Below, piece after piece: positions 1 through 6,500 of a DNA stretch of 11,972 nucleotides; within the stretch, counting starts at the first letter, position 1, and each line of letters begins with the position of its first letter. The stretch covers positions 1-11,972 of the forward strand of contig JAHEEB010000037.1 in the NCBI GenBank assembly GCA_024640925.1, in the 5' to 3' direction. A program made the translations under genes and the position numbers. The stretch comes from Bacteroidota bacterium. GTDB lineage: Bacteria; Bacteroidota; Bacteroidia; Bacteroidales; UBA10428. The notes under the pieces were generated by a model, which saw only the letters and a program-made list of their open reading frames with translations, did no database searches and had not been told where the DNA came from.

Positions 1-1470
1 GTTATTAAAATTCCAAAATCCGGATTTTTCCAGAAGATTATACCTGAACAAAAAACAGACACAGTTAAAACATATATAGTTAAAGAAGGCGACACTTTGT
101 ACTCAATTTCCAGATTGTATAATGTTTCTATAGCTTCGATGGTAGCAACCAACCCTGACCTTCGTTTTGGGATGAAAGCAGGAATGATTTTACGAATACC
201 GGGTAAAACTTCAGGAGAAAATATTGTCCCATTATATGACACTCTTTTGGTTGCCGATAGCCGAAAAATATATCAGTTTAACCAGGCAAAATGCGATTCG
301 ATAAAGAATAAGCAAAGCGTAAATACTATGAAAATAGTAATTATGCTTCCTTTTTATGCTAATGAGATCCAGATCTCAGATACAGCGCAGGCTGACTCAA
401 TCCTTAATAACTTTTCTAAAAACAAGCATTTATCCTTGGGTATTCATTGCATTGAATATTATGAAGGTCTTTTGTTAGCTATTGATTCTTTAAAAGAAGC
501 CGGTCGTAAAATTTCTCTCTTCACATTTGATACAGGTTCTGATACAAATAAAATCAGGAAAATATTAAAGGAGATGGAAATTATTAAACCAGACTTAATA
601 ATTGGGCCTGTAAATGCAGAATCTCTTGATAAAGTCTCAGTTTATTCAAAAGAAAATAAAGTTCCAATGGTTATCCCTTTCACACGCTTATCAGGAAGCG
701 GTATAAAAGGAAATCCCTACGTCTTCTCAATGATACCTGATGCAAAGACGGAAATGGAAAAATACGCCCAATATTTGTCACAGTATGCCGATCAGAATAT
801 TTTAATTGTCCGTCAAGTCGATTCAGCTTCTGTACAAAGTATGCGTGCATTTAAGAAAACCCTTTTCAATTATTGCCAACAGAAGTACGCTAAAACACCC
901 ATTCGCTATAAGGAAATCCCTATGAACGACACCTTACAGAAATGCTTACTCCATTCTTTGAGGAAAAAGATGAATAATGTAATATTTATTACATCTGGTA
1001 ATGAAGCCTATGTTGTGAACCTTGTGGGATTATTGAGTATCCAAAGCGATTATTATTCGATAAAATTGCTGGGAGTACCATCCTGGCAACGATTCAACAA
1101 TTTACGGGTAGAACAGACACATAAAATAGGTACCGTTTTGTATTCACCTTTTTATATCGATTATACAAAGCCTGAAACGATGCGATTTATCGCTAAATGC
1201 AGAACTAACCTAGGTTTTGAGCCAACAAGATTAAATGGAAATAACATTGGATATAATAACACCTACCTTGGTTACGAAACTGCTTTACTCTTTGCCGATG
1301 CCTTTTTCAAGTATGGGAGCAACTTTGTAAATTGTGCCTGCTTAATCAACAAAGTATTACCTCAGAGTAATTATACATTTAAAGAAAATATCGAAGGTGG
1401 ATTTTCAAACAATTCAATAAACATCATAGAGTTCACCAAAGAATATGATGTAAAATTAATTGGAAACTAA
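1..1470 (+). CDS. LysM domain plus PBP1-type periplasmic-binding-like protein (5' end outside window)
   Basis: The frame is open from base 1 to a TAA at 1468-1470, so this is the last 489 residues of a longer protein. Numbering from base 1, the opening VIKIPK looks like the end of a preceding LysM repeat. A full LysM domain follows at about residues 24-68 (YIVKEGDTLYSISRLYNVS, NPDL, ILRIP). From about residue 110 to the end lies a type-1 periplasmic-binding fold resembling LivK/Peripla_BP_6: a strand-like IVIMLPFYA, then EYYEGLLLAIDSL, then LIIGPVNAESLDKVSVYSKE. This LysM plus PBP1 fusion is known in Bacteroidota, where LysM should hold the protein on peptidoglycan in the periplasm. The ligand is unknown and no transporter genes lie beside it, so a sensor or cell-wall role is as likely as transport. 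A TTG at 97 is not a plausible start because it falls inside the LysM domain. The stop faces the stop of the phosphofructokinase gene 15 nt away. Confidence 0.85.
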   Translation, partial: VIKIPKSGFFQKIIPEQKTDTVKTYIVKEGDTLYSISRLYNVSIASMVATNPDLRFGMKAGMILRIPGKTSGENIVPLYDTLLVADSRKIYQFNQAKCDSIKNKQSVNTMKIVIMLPFYANEIQISDTAQADSILNNFSKNKHLSLGIHCIEYYEGLLLAIDSLKEAGRKISLFTFDTGSDTNKIRKILKEMEIIKPDLIIGPVNAESLDKVSVYSKENKVPMVIPFTRLSGSGIKGNPYVFSMIPDAKTEMEKYAQYLSQYADQNILIVRQVDSASVQSMRAFKKTLFNYCQQKYAKTPIRYKEIPMNDTLQKCLLHSLRKKMNNVIFITSGNEAYVVNLVGLLSIQSDYYSIKLLGVPSWQRFNNLRVEQTHKIGTVLYSPFYIDYTKPETMRFIAKCRTNLGFEPTRLNGNNIGYNNTYLGYETALLFADAFFKYGSNFVNCACLINKVLPQSNYTFKENIEGGFSNNSINIIEFTKEYDVKLIGN

Positions 1471-1485
1471 GGAAAAACTTTTCTT

Positions 1486-2808
1486 CTACCTATATTTATT
1501 TGGTTGGCCGGTTGTTTCCAGAACATTAGACCAGAGTTCACTTTCAGTTGAAATCATTTTCCGTTTCATAACAGCTAAATGTATAGGAAGTAATGTAAAA
1601 ATGGAATTCCAACATCCAACAACAAAATTTGTTTTTCCGGCCATTGCACCATGCACAGCATTCTGAGCTAAAAGATTACAAAATATACTATCGTTAGCAG
1701 TGGCAGGTGAACTCCTTATTATATAGCTTGGATCAATATATCTTATAGTAAAAGGCATATCTCTTTTTGATAAATCCCGGGTTATTTTATCCTTAAGGAA
1801 AAGTCCAATATCGTGATATTTAACATTACCCGAAGCATCGCTGTTATTCGGTTCACTCTCAAAAAGTTTCTGTCCGGCACCTTCGGCTACAACAATTAAA
1901 GCATGGTGTTTTCGTTCCAACCTTTTATAAAGAATTTCAAGGAAACCCTTCGGACCAGATAATTCAAAATCCATTTCAGGTATAATTGCAAAGTTCACTT
2001 CCTGCACAGCCAATGTTGCATTAGCAGCTATGAAGCCAGAATCACGCCCCATTAATTTTACAAGTGCAATTCCGTTATAAGCTCCTTTTGCTTCGTTGTG
2101 AGCACCTCGCAATATCTCTGTAGCAATGGAAAAAGCTGTTTCAAATCCAAACGATTTTTCAATAAAATTTATATCATTATCAATTGTTTTGGGCACAGCA
2201 CTAATTGATATTTTCAGGCATCTCTTTTTCACTTCCTGATAAATGGCTTGAGCCCCACGCAAAGTGCCATCACCACCAATAGTGAACAAAATATTAATAT
2301 TCATTCTTTCAAGGGCATCTACAATCTCGCTCACATCCTGATTACCTCTTGAAGAGCCAAGAATACTCCCTCCATTGGTATGGATATCTTCGACTAAATC
2401 GGGGTTAAGTTCAACGATTTCATGTTTATATTTCGGAATAAAACCTTCATAACCATATTTGATTCCAACAATTCGTTTAACTCCATACCGGTTATAAAGT
2501 TGCATAACCAAACCACGGATAACATTATTCAATCCCGGACATAATCCTCCACAAGTAACAATAGCAGCCTTTGTTTTAACCGGATCAAAATAGATAAATT
2601 CTTTAGGTCCGCTTTTCTCAAATGAAACAGGCTGTTTATTATTATTCTTGCACTCTTCATAATAATCAACCGTCGATTTAAGCATTACACGCTCATTATC
2701 CAGCACATAATTAAATACTCCATCTTCCAGTTCTTTTGACAATTGCAATGGCGAAGGAATTGTTCCAGTACCTAACCGATCAACGATGAAATCTTCAGGA
2801 TTATACAT
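1486..2808 (-). CDS. pfkA: 6-phosphofructokinase (long, Gly/Lys-type clade; probably ATP-dependent)
   Basis: Phosphorylates fructose 6-phosphate to fructose 1,6-bisphosphate, the committing step of glycolysis, in the cytosol. The 440 residues exceed the roughly 320 of E. coli PfkA because of an N-terminal extension of about 80 residues. Visible motifs are GGLCPGLN (87-94), GSSRG (151-155), GGDGT (178-182), PKTIDND (206-212, with D210 matching the catalytic base), MGRDSG (253-258) and VVAEGAG (306-312). The residue after GGD is Gly (G181), as in ATP enzymes, while the residue before TIDND is Lys (K207), as in pyrophosphate enzymes. This Gly/Lys pair is the signature of the clade that holds plant and trypanosome ATP-PFKs, so ATP is the likelier donor; sequence alone does not settle it. 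ATG at 2806-2808 begins a typical MYNPEDFIV start. The gene lies 44 nt downstream of the glycosyltransferase on the same strand. Confidence 0.93.
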   Translation of the reverse strand: MYNPEDFIVDRLGTGTIPSPLQLSKELEDGVFNYVLDNERVMLKSTVDYYEECKNNNKQPVSFEKSGPKEFIYFDPVKTKAAIVTCGGLCPGLNNVIRGLVMQLYNRYGVKRIVGIKYGYEGFIPKYKHEIVELNPDLVEDIHTNGGSILGSSRGNQDVSEIVDALERMNINILFTIGGDGTLRGAQAIYQEVKKRCLKISISAVPKTIDNDINFIEKSFGFETAFSIATEILRGAHNEAKGAYNGIALVKLMGRDSGFIAANATLAVQEVNFAIIPEMDFELSGPKGFLEILYKRLERKHHALIVVAEGAGQKLFESEPNNSDASGNVKYHDIGLFLKDKITRDLSKRDMPFTIRYIDPSYIIRSSPATANDSIFCNLLAQNAVHGAMAGKTNFVVGCWNSIFTLLPIHLAVMKRKMISTESELWSNVLETTGQPNKYR

Positions 2809-2831
2809 AAATATGTTTTTATAATTTGCAA

Positions 2832-2839
2832 CAAAAATA
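2832..2839 (-). promoter_or_regulatory. candidate -7 promoter element before phosphofructokinase
   Basis: Read on the minus strand this is TATTTTTG, an exact match to the Bacteroidota -7 consensus TAnnTTTG, 23 nt before the ATG. I see no good TTTG at the expected -33 distance, so the site is tentative. If real, it would give phosphofructokinase its own promoter, separate from the glycosyltransferase upstream. Confidence 0.25.
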
Positions 2840-2852
2840 AAAAAACAAGCGA

Positions 2853-3926
2853 TTAAGGCAGTATTTGGATTAAACTATTTTCAAATAGATTGGCATATTG
2901 AGAAGAAATTTTACCCCAATTATAATCGTTTTGAGCAATATCGAAAAGAGATGGATTATACAATAAATTATTGTCTTTTATGAGAGAAAGTAATTCGTTG
3001 GAATCAGAAAAAAAATGTGCATAATTCTTTGTTGTTGAACGATTAAAAGGATTATCGTGACATAAAAGTTGCTTTTTTGACCACATTGCCGCAACCAAAC
3101 TTGGATTGGTACCACCCATACTATGTGGATGAATATATCCTTTTACCCTTGAAAAAAGATTGGAAATAGCCTTCGGATCATATTCCTTATCTACAAAAAT
3201 AATATTCGCAGTGTTTTTATAGAGGTTATTCAAATGTTTACCATACCGTGTATCCTTGTAATTTGAAACCAATATCCATTTTTCTTTAGTAAGGTTTTTG
3301 AAACAATCGGCAACTATTTGCAGGTTGTTCTCAGGTTCTGCTCTTGCAATTGTCGAACAAACAGAATCTGTTTCATTTCTTCCCTCTATAAAATTATAGT
3401 GATCTCCACCATAGCTTATTATTGTCAGCTTATTCCTGTATTTATAATATTCTTTTATCAGTGATTCATTATCTATTATAATATGGTGTGAAAATTTACA
3501 TGCAGCTTTTATAGATATTTTAAGATATATTTTTGTTAATAAACTCCATTTAGATCTTTTCCATTCCATTCCATCCGGATGAAAAATAATCTTCTTTTTT
3601 CTATACAGAACTCTGAATAATCCAAAAAAAATGCCTGAACTTCCTCCAAGAACCAGCAATATATCTGAGCTTTTTACCGCGTAGATCATACTAACTAAAT
3701 CATAGAAAATGCTTAAGAATCCATTCGCAGGAAAACCAAGAAATCGCCTGGTAATATTATTCCATAGAGTGTTACTATCTCTTTTAGGATATGCATTTTT
3801 ACTACAAAAAACTTGTATTTCAAACTGTTTCGATAGTCGAACTGATATATTTTCCGCCAGTGTTTCAAACCCTCCATATCGGGCAGGAATTCCAAGACAA
3901 CCAATTATTGAAATAGCTTTTTTCAT
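2853..3926 (-). CDS. DUF1972-type (GT4-like) glycosyltransferase
   Basis: Predicted retaining, GT-B-fold glycosyltransferase of the DUF1972/rhamnosyltransferase-like group, which adds sugars to surface polysaccharides at the cytoplasmic face of the membrane. From ATG at 3926 the protein has 357 residues. The N-terminal domain carries the family hallmark GIPARYGGFET (12-22) and HPDGMEW (116-122). The C-terminal donor-binding domain has a degenerate RAEPENN (195-201), GYIHPHSMGGTNPSL (263-277) and CHDNPFNR (289-296). The usual NPSLxEAM reads NPSLVAAM, so Ala replaces the normally conserved Glu at position 279. A TTG nine bases upstream (3935) is open, but it lies almost on the predicted transcription start, so I prefer the ATG, which gives the typical MKKAISIIG opening. 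There is no surrounding polysaccharide cluster, so this looks like an orphan. Acceptor and sugar cannot be told. Confidence 0.82.
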   Translation of the reverse strand: MKKAISIIGCLGIPARYGGFETLAENISVRLSKQFEIQVFCSKNAYPKRDSNTLWNNITRRFLGFPANGFLSIFYDLVSMIYAVKSSDILLVLGGSSGIFFGLFRVLYRKKKIIFHPDGMEWKRSKWSLLTKIYLKISIKAACKFSHHIIIDNESLIKEYYKYRNKLTIISYGGDHYNFIEGRNETDSVCSTIARAEPENNLQIVADCFKNLTKEKWILVSNYKDTRYGKHLNNLYKNTANIIFVDKEYDPKAISNLFSRVKGYIHPHSMGGTNPSLVAAMWSKKQLLCHDNPFNRSTTKNYAHFFSDSNELLSLIKDNNLLYNPSLFDIAQNDYNWGKISSQYANLFENSLIQILP

Positions 3927-3942
3927 ATCACTCAATCACTTC

Positions 3943-3972
3943 CAAAGTTATTAACAATTCAAAAAAAACAAA
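3943..3972 (-). promoter_or_regulatory. candidate promoter of the glycosyltransferase gene
   Basis: On the minus strand TTTG (3972-3969) is followed after 18 nt by TAACTTTG (3950-3943), an exact TAnnTTTG -7 element at a normal Bacteroidota spacing. Transcription would start near 3936-3938 and give a leader of only about ten bases before the ATG at 3926. Confidence 0.42.
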
Positions 3973-4103
3973 ACTCAATAATTATCAAGTAACGGTTATT
4001 TTATATTGTTTCAATTTAATAATTTTAATTCGTTTTTTCGATGGTTTTTTTTGAAAATATATTAAATGTTAATAAACAATGTATTAATAAAAACCCGCTT
4101 AAA

Positions 4104-4115
4104 ATAAACGTTTAT
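4104..4115. repeat. perfect 12-bp palindrome upstream of dnaA
   Basis: ATAAACGTTTAT equals its own reverse complement. Its central ACGT makes it more than a plain A/T run. Its position, 200 bp before dnaA and 180 bp before the glycosyltransferase, suits a dimeric regulator site, but no regulator can be named. Confidence 0.35.
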
Positions 4116-4195
4116 ATGTCTGATTTACTTAGCATTAAAAAATATATTTTTTTTTCCGAAAATTAATAAGCTGAGAATAAACCCGATATAATTTA

Positions 4196-4227
4196 TTTGA
4201 CAAAGTCAATAGCCCGGGGTATTTTTT
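4196..4227 (+). promoter_or_regulatory. candidate dnaA promoter
   Basis: TTTG (4196-4199) is followed after 20 nt by TATTTTTT (4220-4227), which matches TAnnTTTG except for the last base. The -33 part lies within the inverted repeat TTGAC-aaa-GTCAA. Predicted transcription would start around 4233, about 80 nt before the ATG. The match is imperfect and the setting is T-rich, so this is tentative. Confidence 0.28.
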
Positions 4228-4236
4228 TTTATGTTT

Positions 4237-4245
4237 TTTTTCACA
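4237..4245 (+). promoter_or_regulatory. DnaA-box-like 9-mer
   Basis: TTTTTCACA fits the relaxed DnaA-box pattern TTWTNCACA. It sits 69 nt before the dnaA start and just after the candidate -7 element, where binding could repress dnaA, as autoregulation does in other bacteria. It arises partly from a T-tract and is the only such site in the region, so chance is possible. Confidence 0.3.
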
Positions 4246-4313
4246 AAATTGCTACCCTAAATAATTAACAATCGTCAAAAGTTAACCAACTAATTCCTAA
4301 TTGAATACCAAAA

Positions 4314-5735
4314 ATGCATAGGGAGATCTGGAAAAATTGTTTGAAAGTTATCAAAGATAATGTGCCATCTATGAGCTTTCGAACATGGTTCGAGCCAATC
4401 GTACCATTAAAATTGGAAAAAAACGTCCTGACTATTCAGGTCCCAAGTCCTTTTTTTTACGAGTACCTTGAAGAAAAATACATTGAGATTATTAGTAAAA
4501 CTCTTAGAAAAGAGCTTGGCTTTGACGCAAAGCTTGAGTATAGTGTTGTAATGGAATACAATGCAGCTCATGCTAAAAGTCCTCTCACTATTAATCTACC
4601 TGCACAAAATCAAAGGGAGATTAAAAATCGTCCTGTTTCGGTGCATCTTAATGCCGAAGAAAAGACAATAAAAAATCCTTTCATTATTCCGGGATTGAAA
4701 AAGCTTGACATAGATCCGCACCTCAATCCCGAGAATTCATTTGCAAACTTTGTTGAAGGAGAATGCAACCGACTTGCTCGTTCTGCAGGTATTGCTGTTT
4801 CCAATAATCCGGGGGGCACAGCCTTTAATCCTTTATTAATTTACGGCGATTCAGGATTAGGGAAAACACATTTGGCTCAAGCTATTGGGATTGAAATCAA
4901 AGAAAAATTTCCTGATAAAACTGTACTTTATGTGAATGCCAACAAATTCCAAACACAGTTTGTTGAATCAATCAGAAACAACAATCGTAACGATTTTTTG
5001 CACTTCTACCAGATGATAGATGCTTTAATTATTGATGATGTCCATGAATTTGCTGGCAAAGAAAAAACACAGGATACTTTCTTTCACATATTTAATCATT
5101 TACACCAATCGGGAAAACAATTAATACTCACTTCGGACAAACCTCCTGTTGAACTTCAGGGGATGGAACAAAGACTTCTTTCCCGCTTTAAATGGGGGTT
5201 GTCTGCCGATTTGCAAATTCCTGACTTTGAAACTCGTATAGCTATCCTGAAACAGAAAATTTATAAGGATGGCATTATTATGCCCGATGAAGTTATTGAA
5301 TATATTGCTACTCATATAACCGAAAACATTAGGGAACTGGAAGGTGCTCTTATTTCTTTACTTGCTCAATCGACACTCAACCGCAAAGAAATTACCCTCG
5401 AACTGGCAAAAGAGATGATTGACAAACTCATCAAAAATACCAAACGCGAGGTTTCGATCGATTATATCCAAAAAGTGGTTTGCAATTATTTCGACATTGG
5501 AGTTGAGATGTTGCAGTCTAAAACCCGTAAACGCGAGGTTGTTCAGGCTCGCCAGGTTGCAATGTATTTTAGCAAAAACCTCACAAAATCTTCTCTTGCA
5601 ACAATTGGAGCACAGATTGGAGGTAAAGATCATGCAACGGTTCTTCATGCCTGCAAAACAGTCCATAATTTAATCGATACGGACAAACAATTCAGGACTC
5701 AAATCGAGGACATTGAAAAAAAATTAAAGTTTTAA
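4314..5735 (+). CDS. dnaA: chromosomal replication initiator DnaA
   Basis: AAA+ ATPase that binds DnaA boxes at the origin, melts the DNA and recruits the replicative helicase. The 473 residues cover all four domains. Domain I is about 1-75 (EIWKNCLKVIKDNVPSMSF, then TWFEPIVP). A short linker runs to about 135. The AAA+ domain is about 140-375, with Walker A GDSGLGKTH (178-186, K184), Walker B LIIDDVHEFAG (238-248), sensor 1 ILTSDKPP (271-278), arginine finger R291 in RLLSRF and sensor 2 R340 in NIRELEGAL. Domain IV, about 380-473, holds the DNA-binding signature GGKDHATVLHA (436-446). ATG at 4314 is the first in-frame start after a TGA at 4302-4304, and it gives the usual family N-terminus. 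The gene is isolated: the glycosyltransferase diverges 387 bp upstream and a terminator follows directly, so dnaN is not adjacent. Confidence 0.99.
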   Translation: MHREIWKNCLKVIKDNVPSMSFRTWFEPIVPLKLEKNVLTIQVPSPFFYEYLEEKYIEIISKTLRKELGFDAKLEYSVVMEYNAAHAKSPLTINLPAQNQREIKNRPVSVHLNAEEKTIKNPFIIPGLKKLDIDPHLNPENSFANFVEGECNRLARSAGIAVSNNPGGTAFNPLLIYGDSGLGKTHLAQAIGIEIKEKFPDKTVLYVNANKFQTQFVESIRNNNRNDFLHFYQMIDALIIDDVHEFAGKEKTQDTFFHIFNHLHQSGKQLILTSDKPPVELQGMEQRLLSRFKWGLSADLQIPDFETRIAILKQKIYKDGIIMPDEVIEYIATHITENIRELEGALISLLAQSTLNRKEITLELAKEMIDKLIKNTKREVSIDYIQKVVCNYFDIGVEMLQSKTRKREVVQARQVAMYFSKNLTKSSLATIGAQIGGKDHATVLHACKTVHNLIDTDKQFRTQIEDIEKKLKF

Positions 5736-5738
5736 ATT

Positions 5739-5772
5739 AAAAAGCAGGTTATATTAAACCTGCTTTTTTTTT
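5739..5772 (+). terminator. intrinsic terminator of dnaA
   Basis: AAAAAGCAGGTT (5739-5750) pairs perfectly with AACCTGCTTTTT (5757-5768) around a 6-nt loop, followed by more T residues to 5772. It starts three bases after the dnaA stop codon. The A-run and T-run on the two sides could let it work in both directions. Confidence 0.9.
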
Positions 5773-5798
5773 GAACTAAATAAATTTTTCCACCTTTG
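5770..5798 (+). promoter_or_regulatory. candidate promoter of the YigZ-family gene
   Basis: TTTG (5770-5773), at the end of the terminator T-tract, is followed after 17 nt by CACCTTTG (5791-5798), one base off TAnnTTTG. Predicted start is about 5805, giving a leader of some 18 nt before the ATG at 5823. Because the dnaA terminator precedes it, the downstream genes need a promoter here or before pyrB. Confidence 0.32.
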
Positions 5799-5822
5799 AA
5801 TTAATTTCATCTTCTGGTTAAA

Positions 5823-6425
5823 ATGGATACACCAAAAGACATTTACAACACATTCAAAAATAATTCAGAGGGTCTTTTTAAAGATCGGGGAAGCAAGTTT
5901 CTGGCATTTGGTTTTCCAATTACCGATGAGCAAAAGGCAAAAGAATTGGTCAGTGAAACAAGGAAAAAATACCACGATGCCCGTCATCATTGTTATGCTT
6001 ATAGAATCGGACCATCAGACAATAAATTCAGAGTAAACGATGATGGAGAACCTTCGGGTACTGCAGGCAAACCTATATATGGTCAAATAATTGCAAATAA
6101 TCTCTCGGATATTTTAATAATAGTTGTCAGATACTTTGGTGGCACCTTATTAGGAACAAGCGGATTAATAAATGCTTACCGATCTGCTGCAAATGATTGT
6201 ATTACCAACGCTCAGATAATAGAAAAGGTATTGAAAAGTCCTATAAATCTGCGATACAAATACGAACTATTAAGTAAAGTAATGAGAATTGTAAAAGAAG
6301 AGGATCTGGAGATTGATCAACAAGACTTTACCGAGGACTGTAAACTCAGTCTTTTAGTAAGGCAAACAGATTATGAACGAATACAAAACCGGTTCAAAGA
6401 TATATATGGGATTGAACTGACCTGA
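5823..6425 (+). CDS. YigZ / IMPACT family protein
   Basis: A 200-residue protein of the YigZ family, the bacterial relatives of eukaryotic IMPACT. Its role is not firmly known; the fold suggests nucleic-acid or ribosome-linked binding. The N-terminal IMPACT domain (about 15-130) holds ARHHCYAYR (53-61), DGEPSGTAGKP (74-84) and VVRYFGGTLLGTSGL (101-115), all strongly conserved in the family. The C-terminal domain (about 140-200) is the less conserved ferredoxin-like DUF1949-type half. Length matches the family (about 200). ATG at 5823 gives the usual short lead-in. pyrB starts 75 nt after its stop. Co-transcription with pyrBI is possible, since no terminator lies between them, but I know of no functional link. 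Confidence 0.93.
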   Translation: MDTPKDIYNTFKNNSEGLFKDRGSKFLAFGFPITDEQKAKELVSETRKKYHDARHHCYAYRIGPSDNKFRVNDDGEPSGTAGKPIYGQIIANNLSDILIIVVRYFGGTLLGTSGLINAYRSAANDCITNAQIIEKVLKSPINLRYKYELLSKVMRIVKEEDLEIDQQDFTEDCKLSLLVRQTDYERIQNRFKDIYGIELT

Positions 6426-6441
6426 ATTATAATTTATTATC

Positions 6442-6462
6442 AACAATCATTGTTTTAACAAT
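6442..6462 (+). repeat. triple-arm inverted/direct repeat before pyrB
   Basis: AACAAT (6442-6447) and ATTGTT (6449-6454) form an inverted repeat with a one-base spacer. ATTGTT then forms a second one with AACAAT at 6457-6462 across two bases. The middle arm can therefore pair with either neighbour, or the array may be a protein-binding operator. It overlaps the candidate -33 TTG (6450-6452) of pyrB. Confidence 0.5.
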
Positions 6463-6480
6463 ACTACTTAAGTAATTTTA
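6450..6480 (+). promoter_or_regulatory. candidate pyrBI promoter
   Basis: TTG (6450-6452) is followed after 20 nt by TAATTTTA (6473-6480), which differs from TAnnTTTG only in the last base. Predicted start is about 6487, some 14 nt before the pyrB ATG. The AACAAT/ATTGTT array overlies the -33 element, a sensible place for an operator. Confidence 0.28.
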
Positions 6481-6500
6481 ATTCATAAACATACTATACG

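Larger units (their letters stand above)
3927..4313. other. 387-bp AT-rich gene-free region between divergent glycosyltransferase and dnaA
   Basis: No plausible gene is visible on either strand. The left end holds the candidate glycosyltransferase promoter. The rest contains a perfect 12-bp palindrome (4104-4115), an inverted repeat TTGAC-aaa-GTCAA (4197-4209), a CCCGGG island, and three T-tracts of 8-9 bases (4147-4155, 4222-4230, 4234-4241). It also has one DnaA-box-like TTTTTCACA (4237-4245). The direct repeat TTAATAAA occurs at 4069 and 4084. The region most likely carries dnaA promoter and control sites. An origin is conceivable because oriC often lies near dnaA, but I find only one box-like 9-mer and no box cluster, so I do not call one. 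Confidence 0.6.

Noticed and set aside
97..1470. TTG at 97 as the true start of the first gene
   Set aside because: It would cut the LysM domain in half, and the frame is open with LysM-like sequence from base 1. The gene simply starts outside the window.
1460..1666. 68-residue plus-strand frame starting within the end of the LysM gene
   Set aside because: It runs antisense through the conserved C-terminus of phosphofructokinase and shows no protein-like features.
3927..3935. TTG at 3935 as the start of the glycosyltransferase
   Set aside because: It adds only MSD and lies on or beside the predicted transcription start; ATG at 3926 gives the usual family N-terminus.
4069..4092. Direct repeat TTAATAAA as an origin iteron
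   Set aside because: There are only two copies of an A/T-only 8-mer in an AT-rich gap; that is not distinguishable from chance.
5358..5666. 102-residue open frame on the minus strand inside dnaA
   Set aside because: It lies fully antisense to well-conserved dnaA domain sequence, has no promoter or recognisable family, and its composition is what antisense of DnaA gives.
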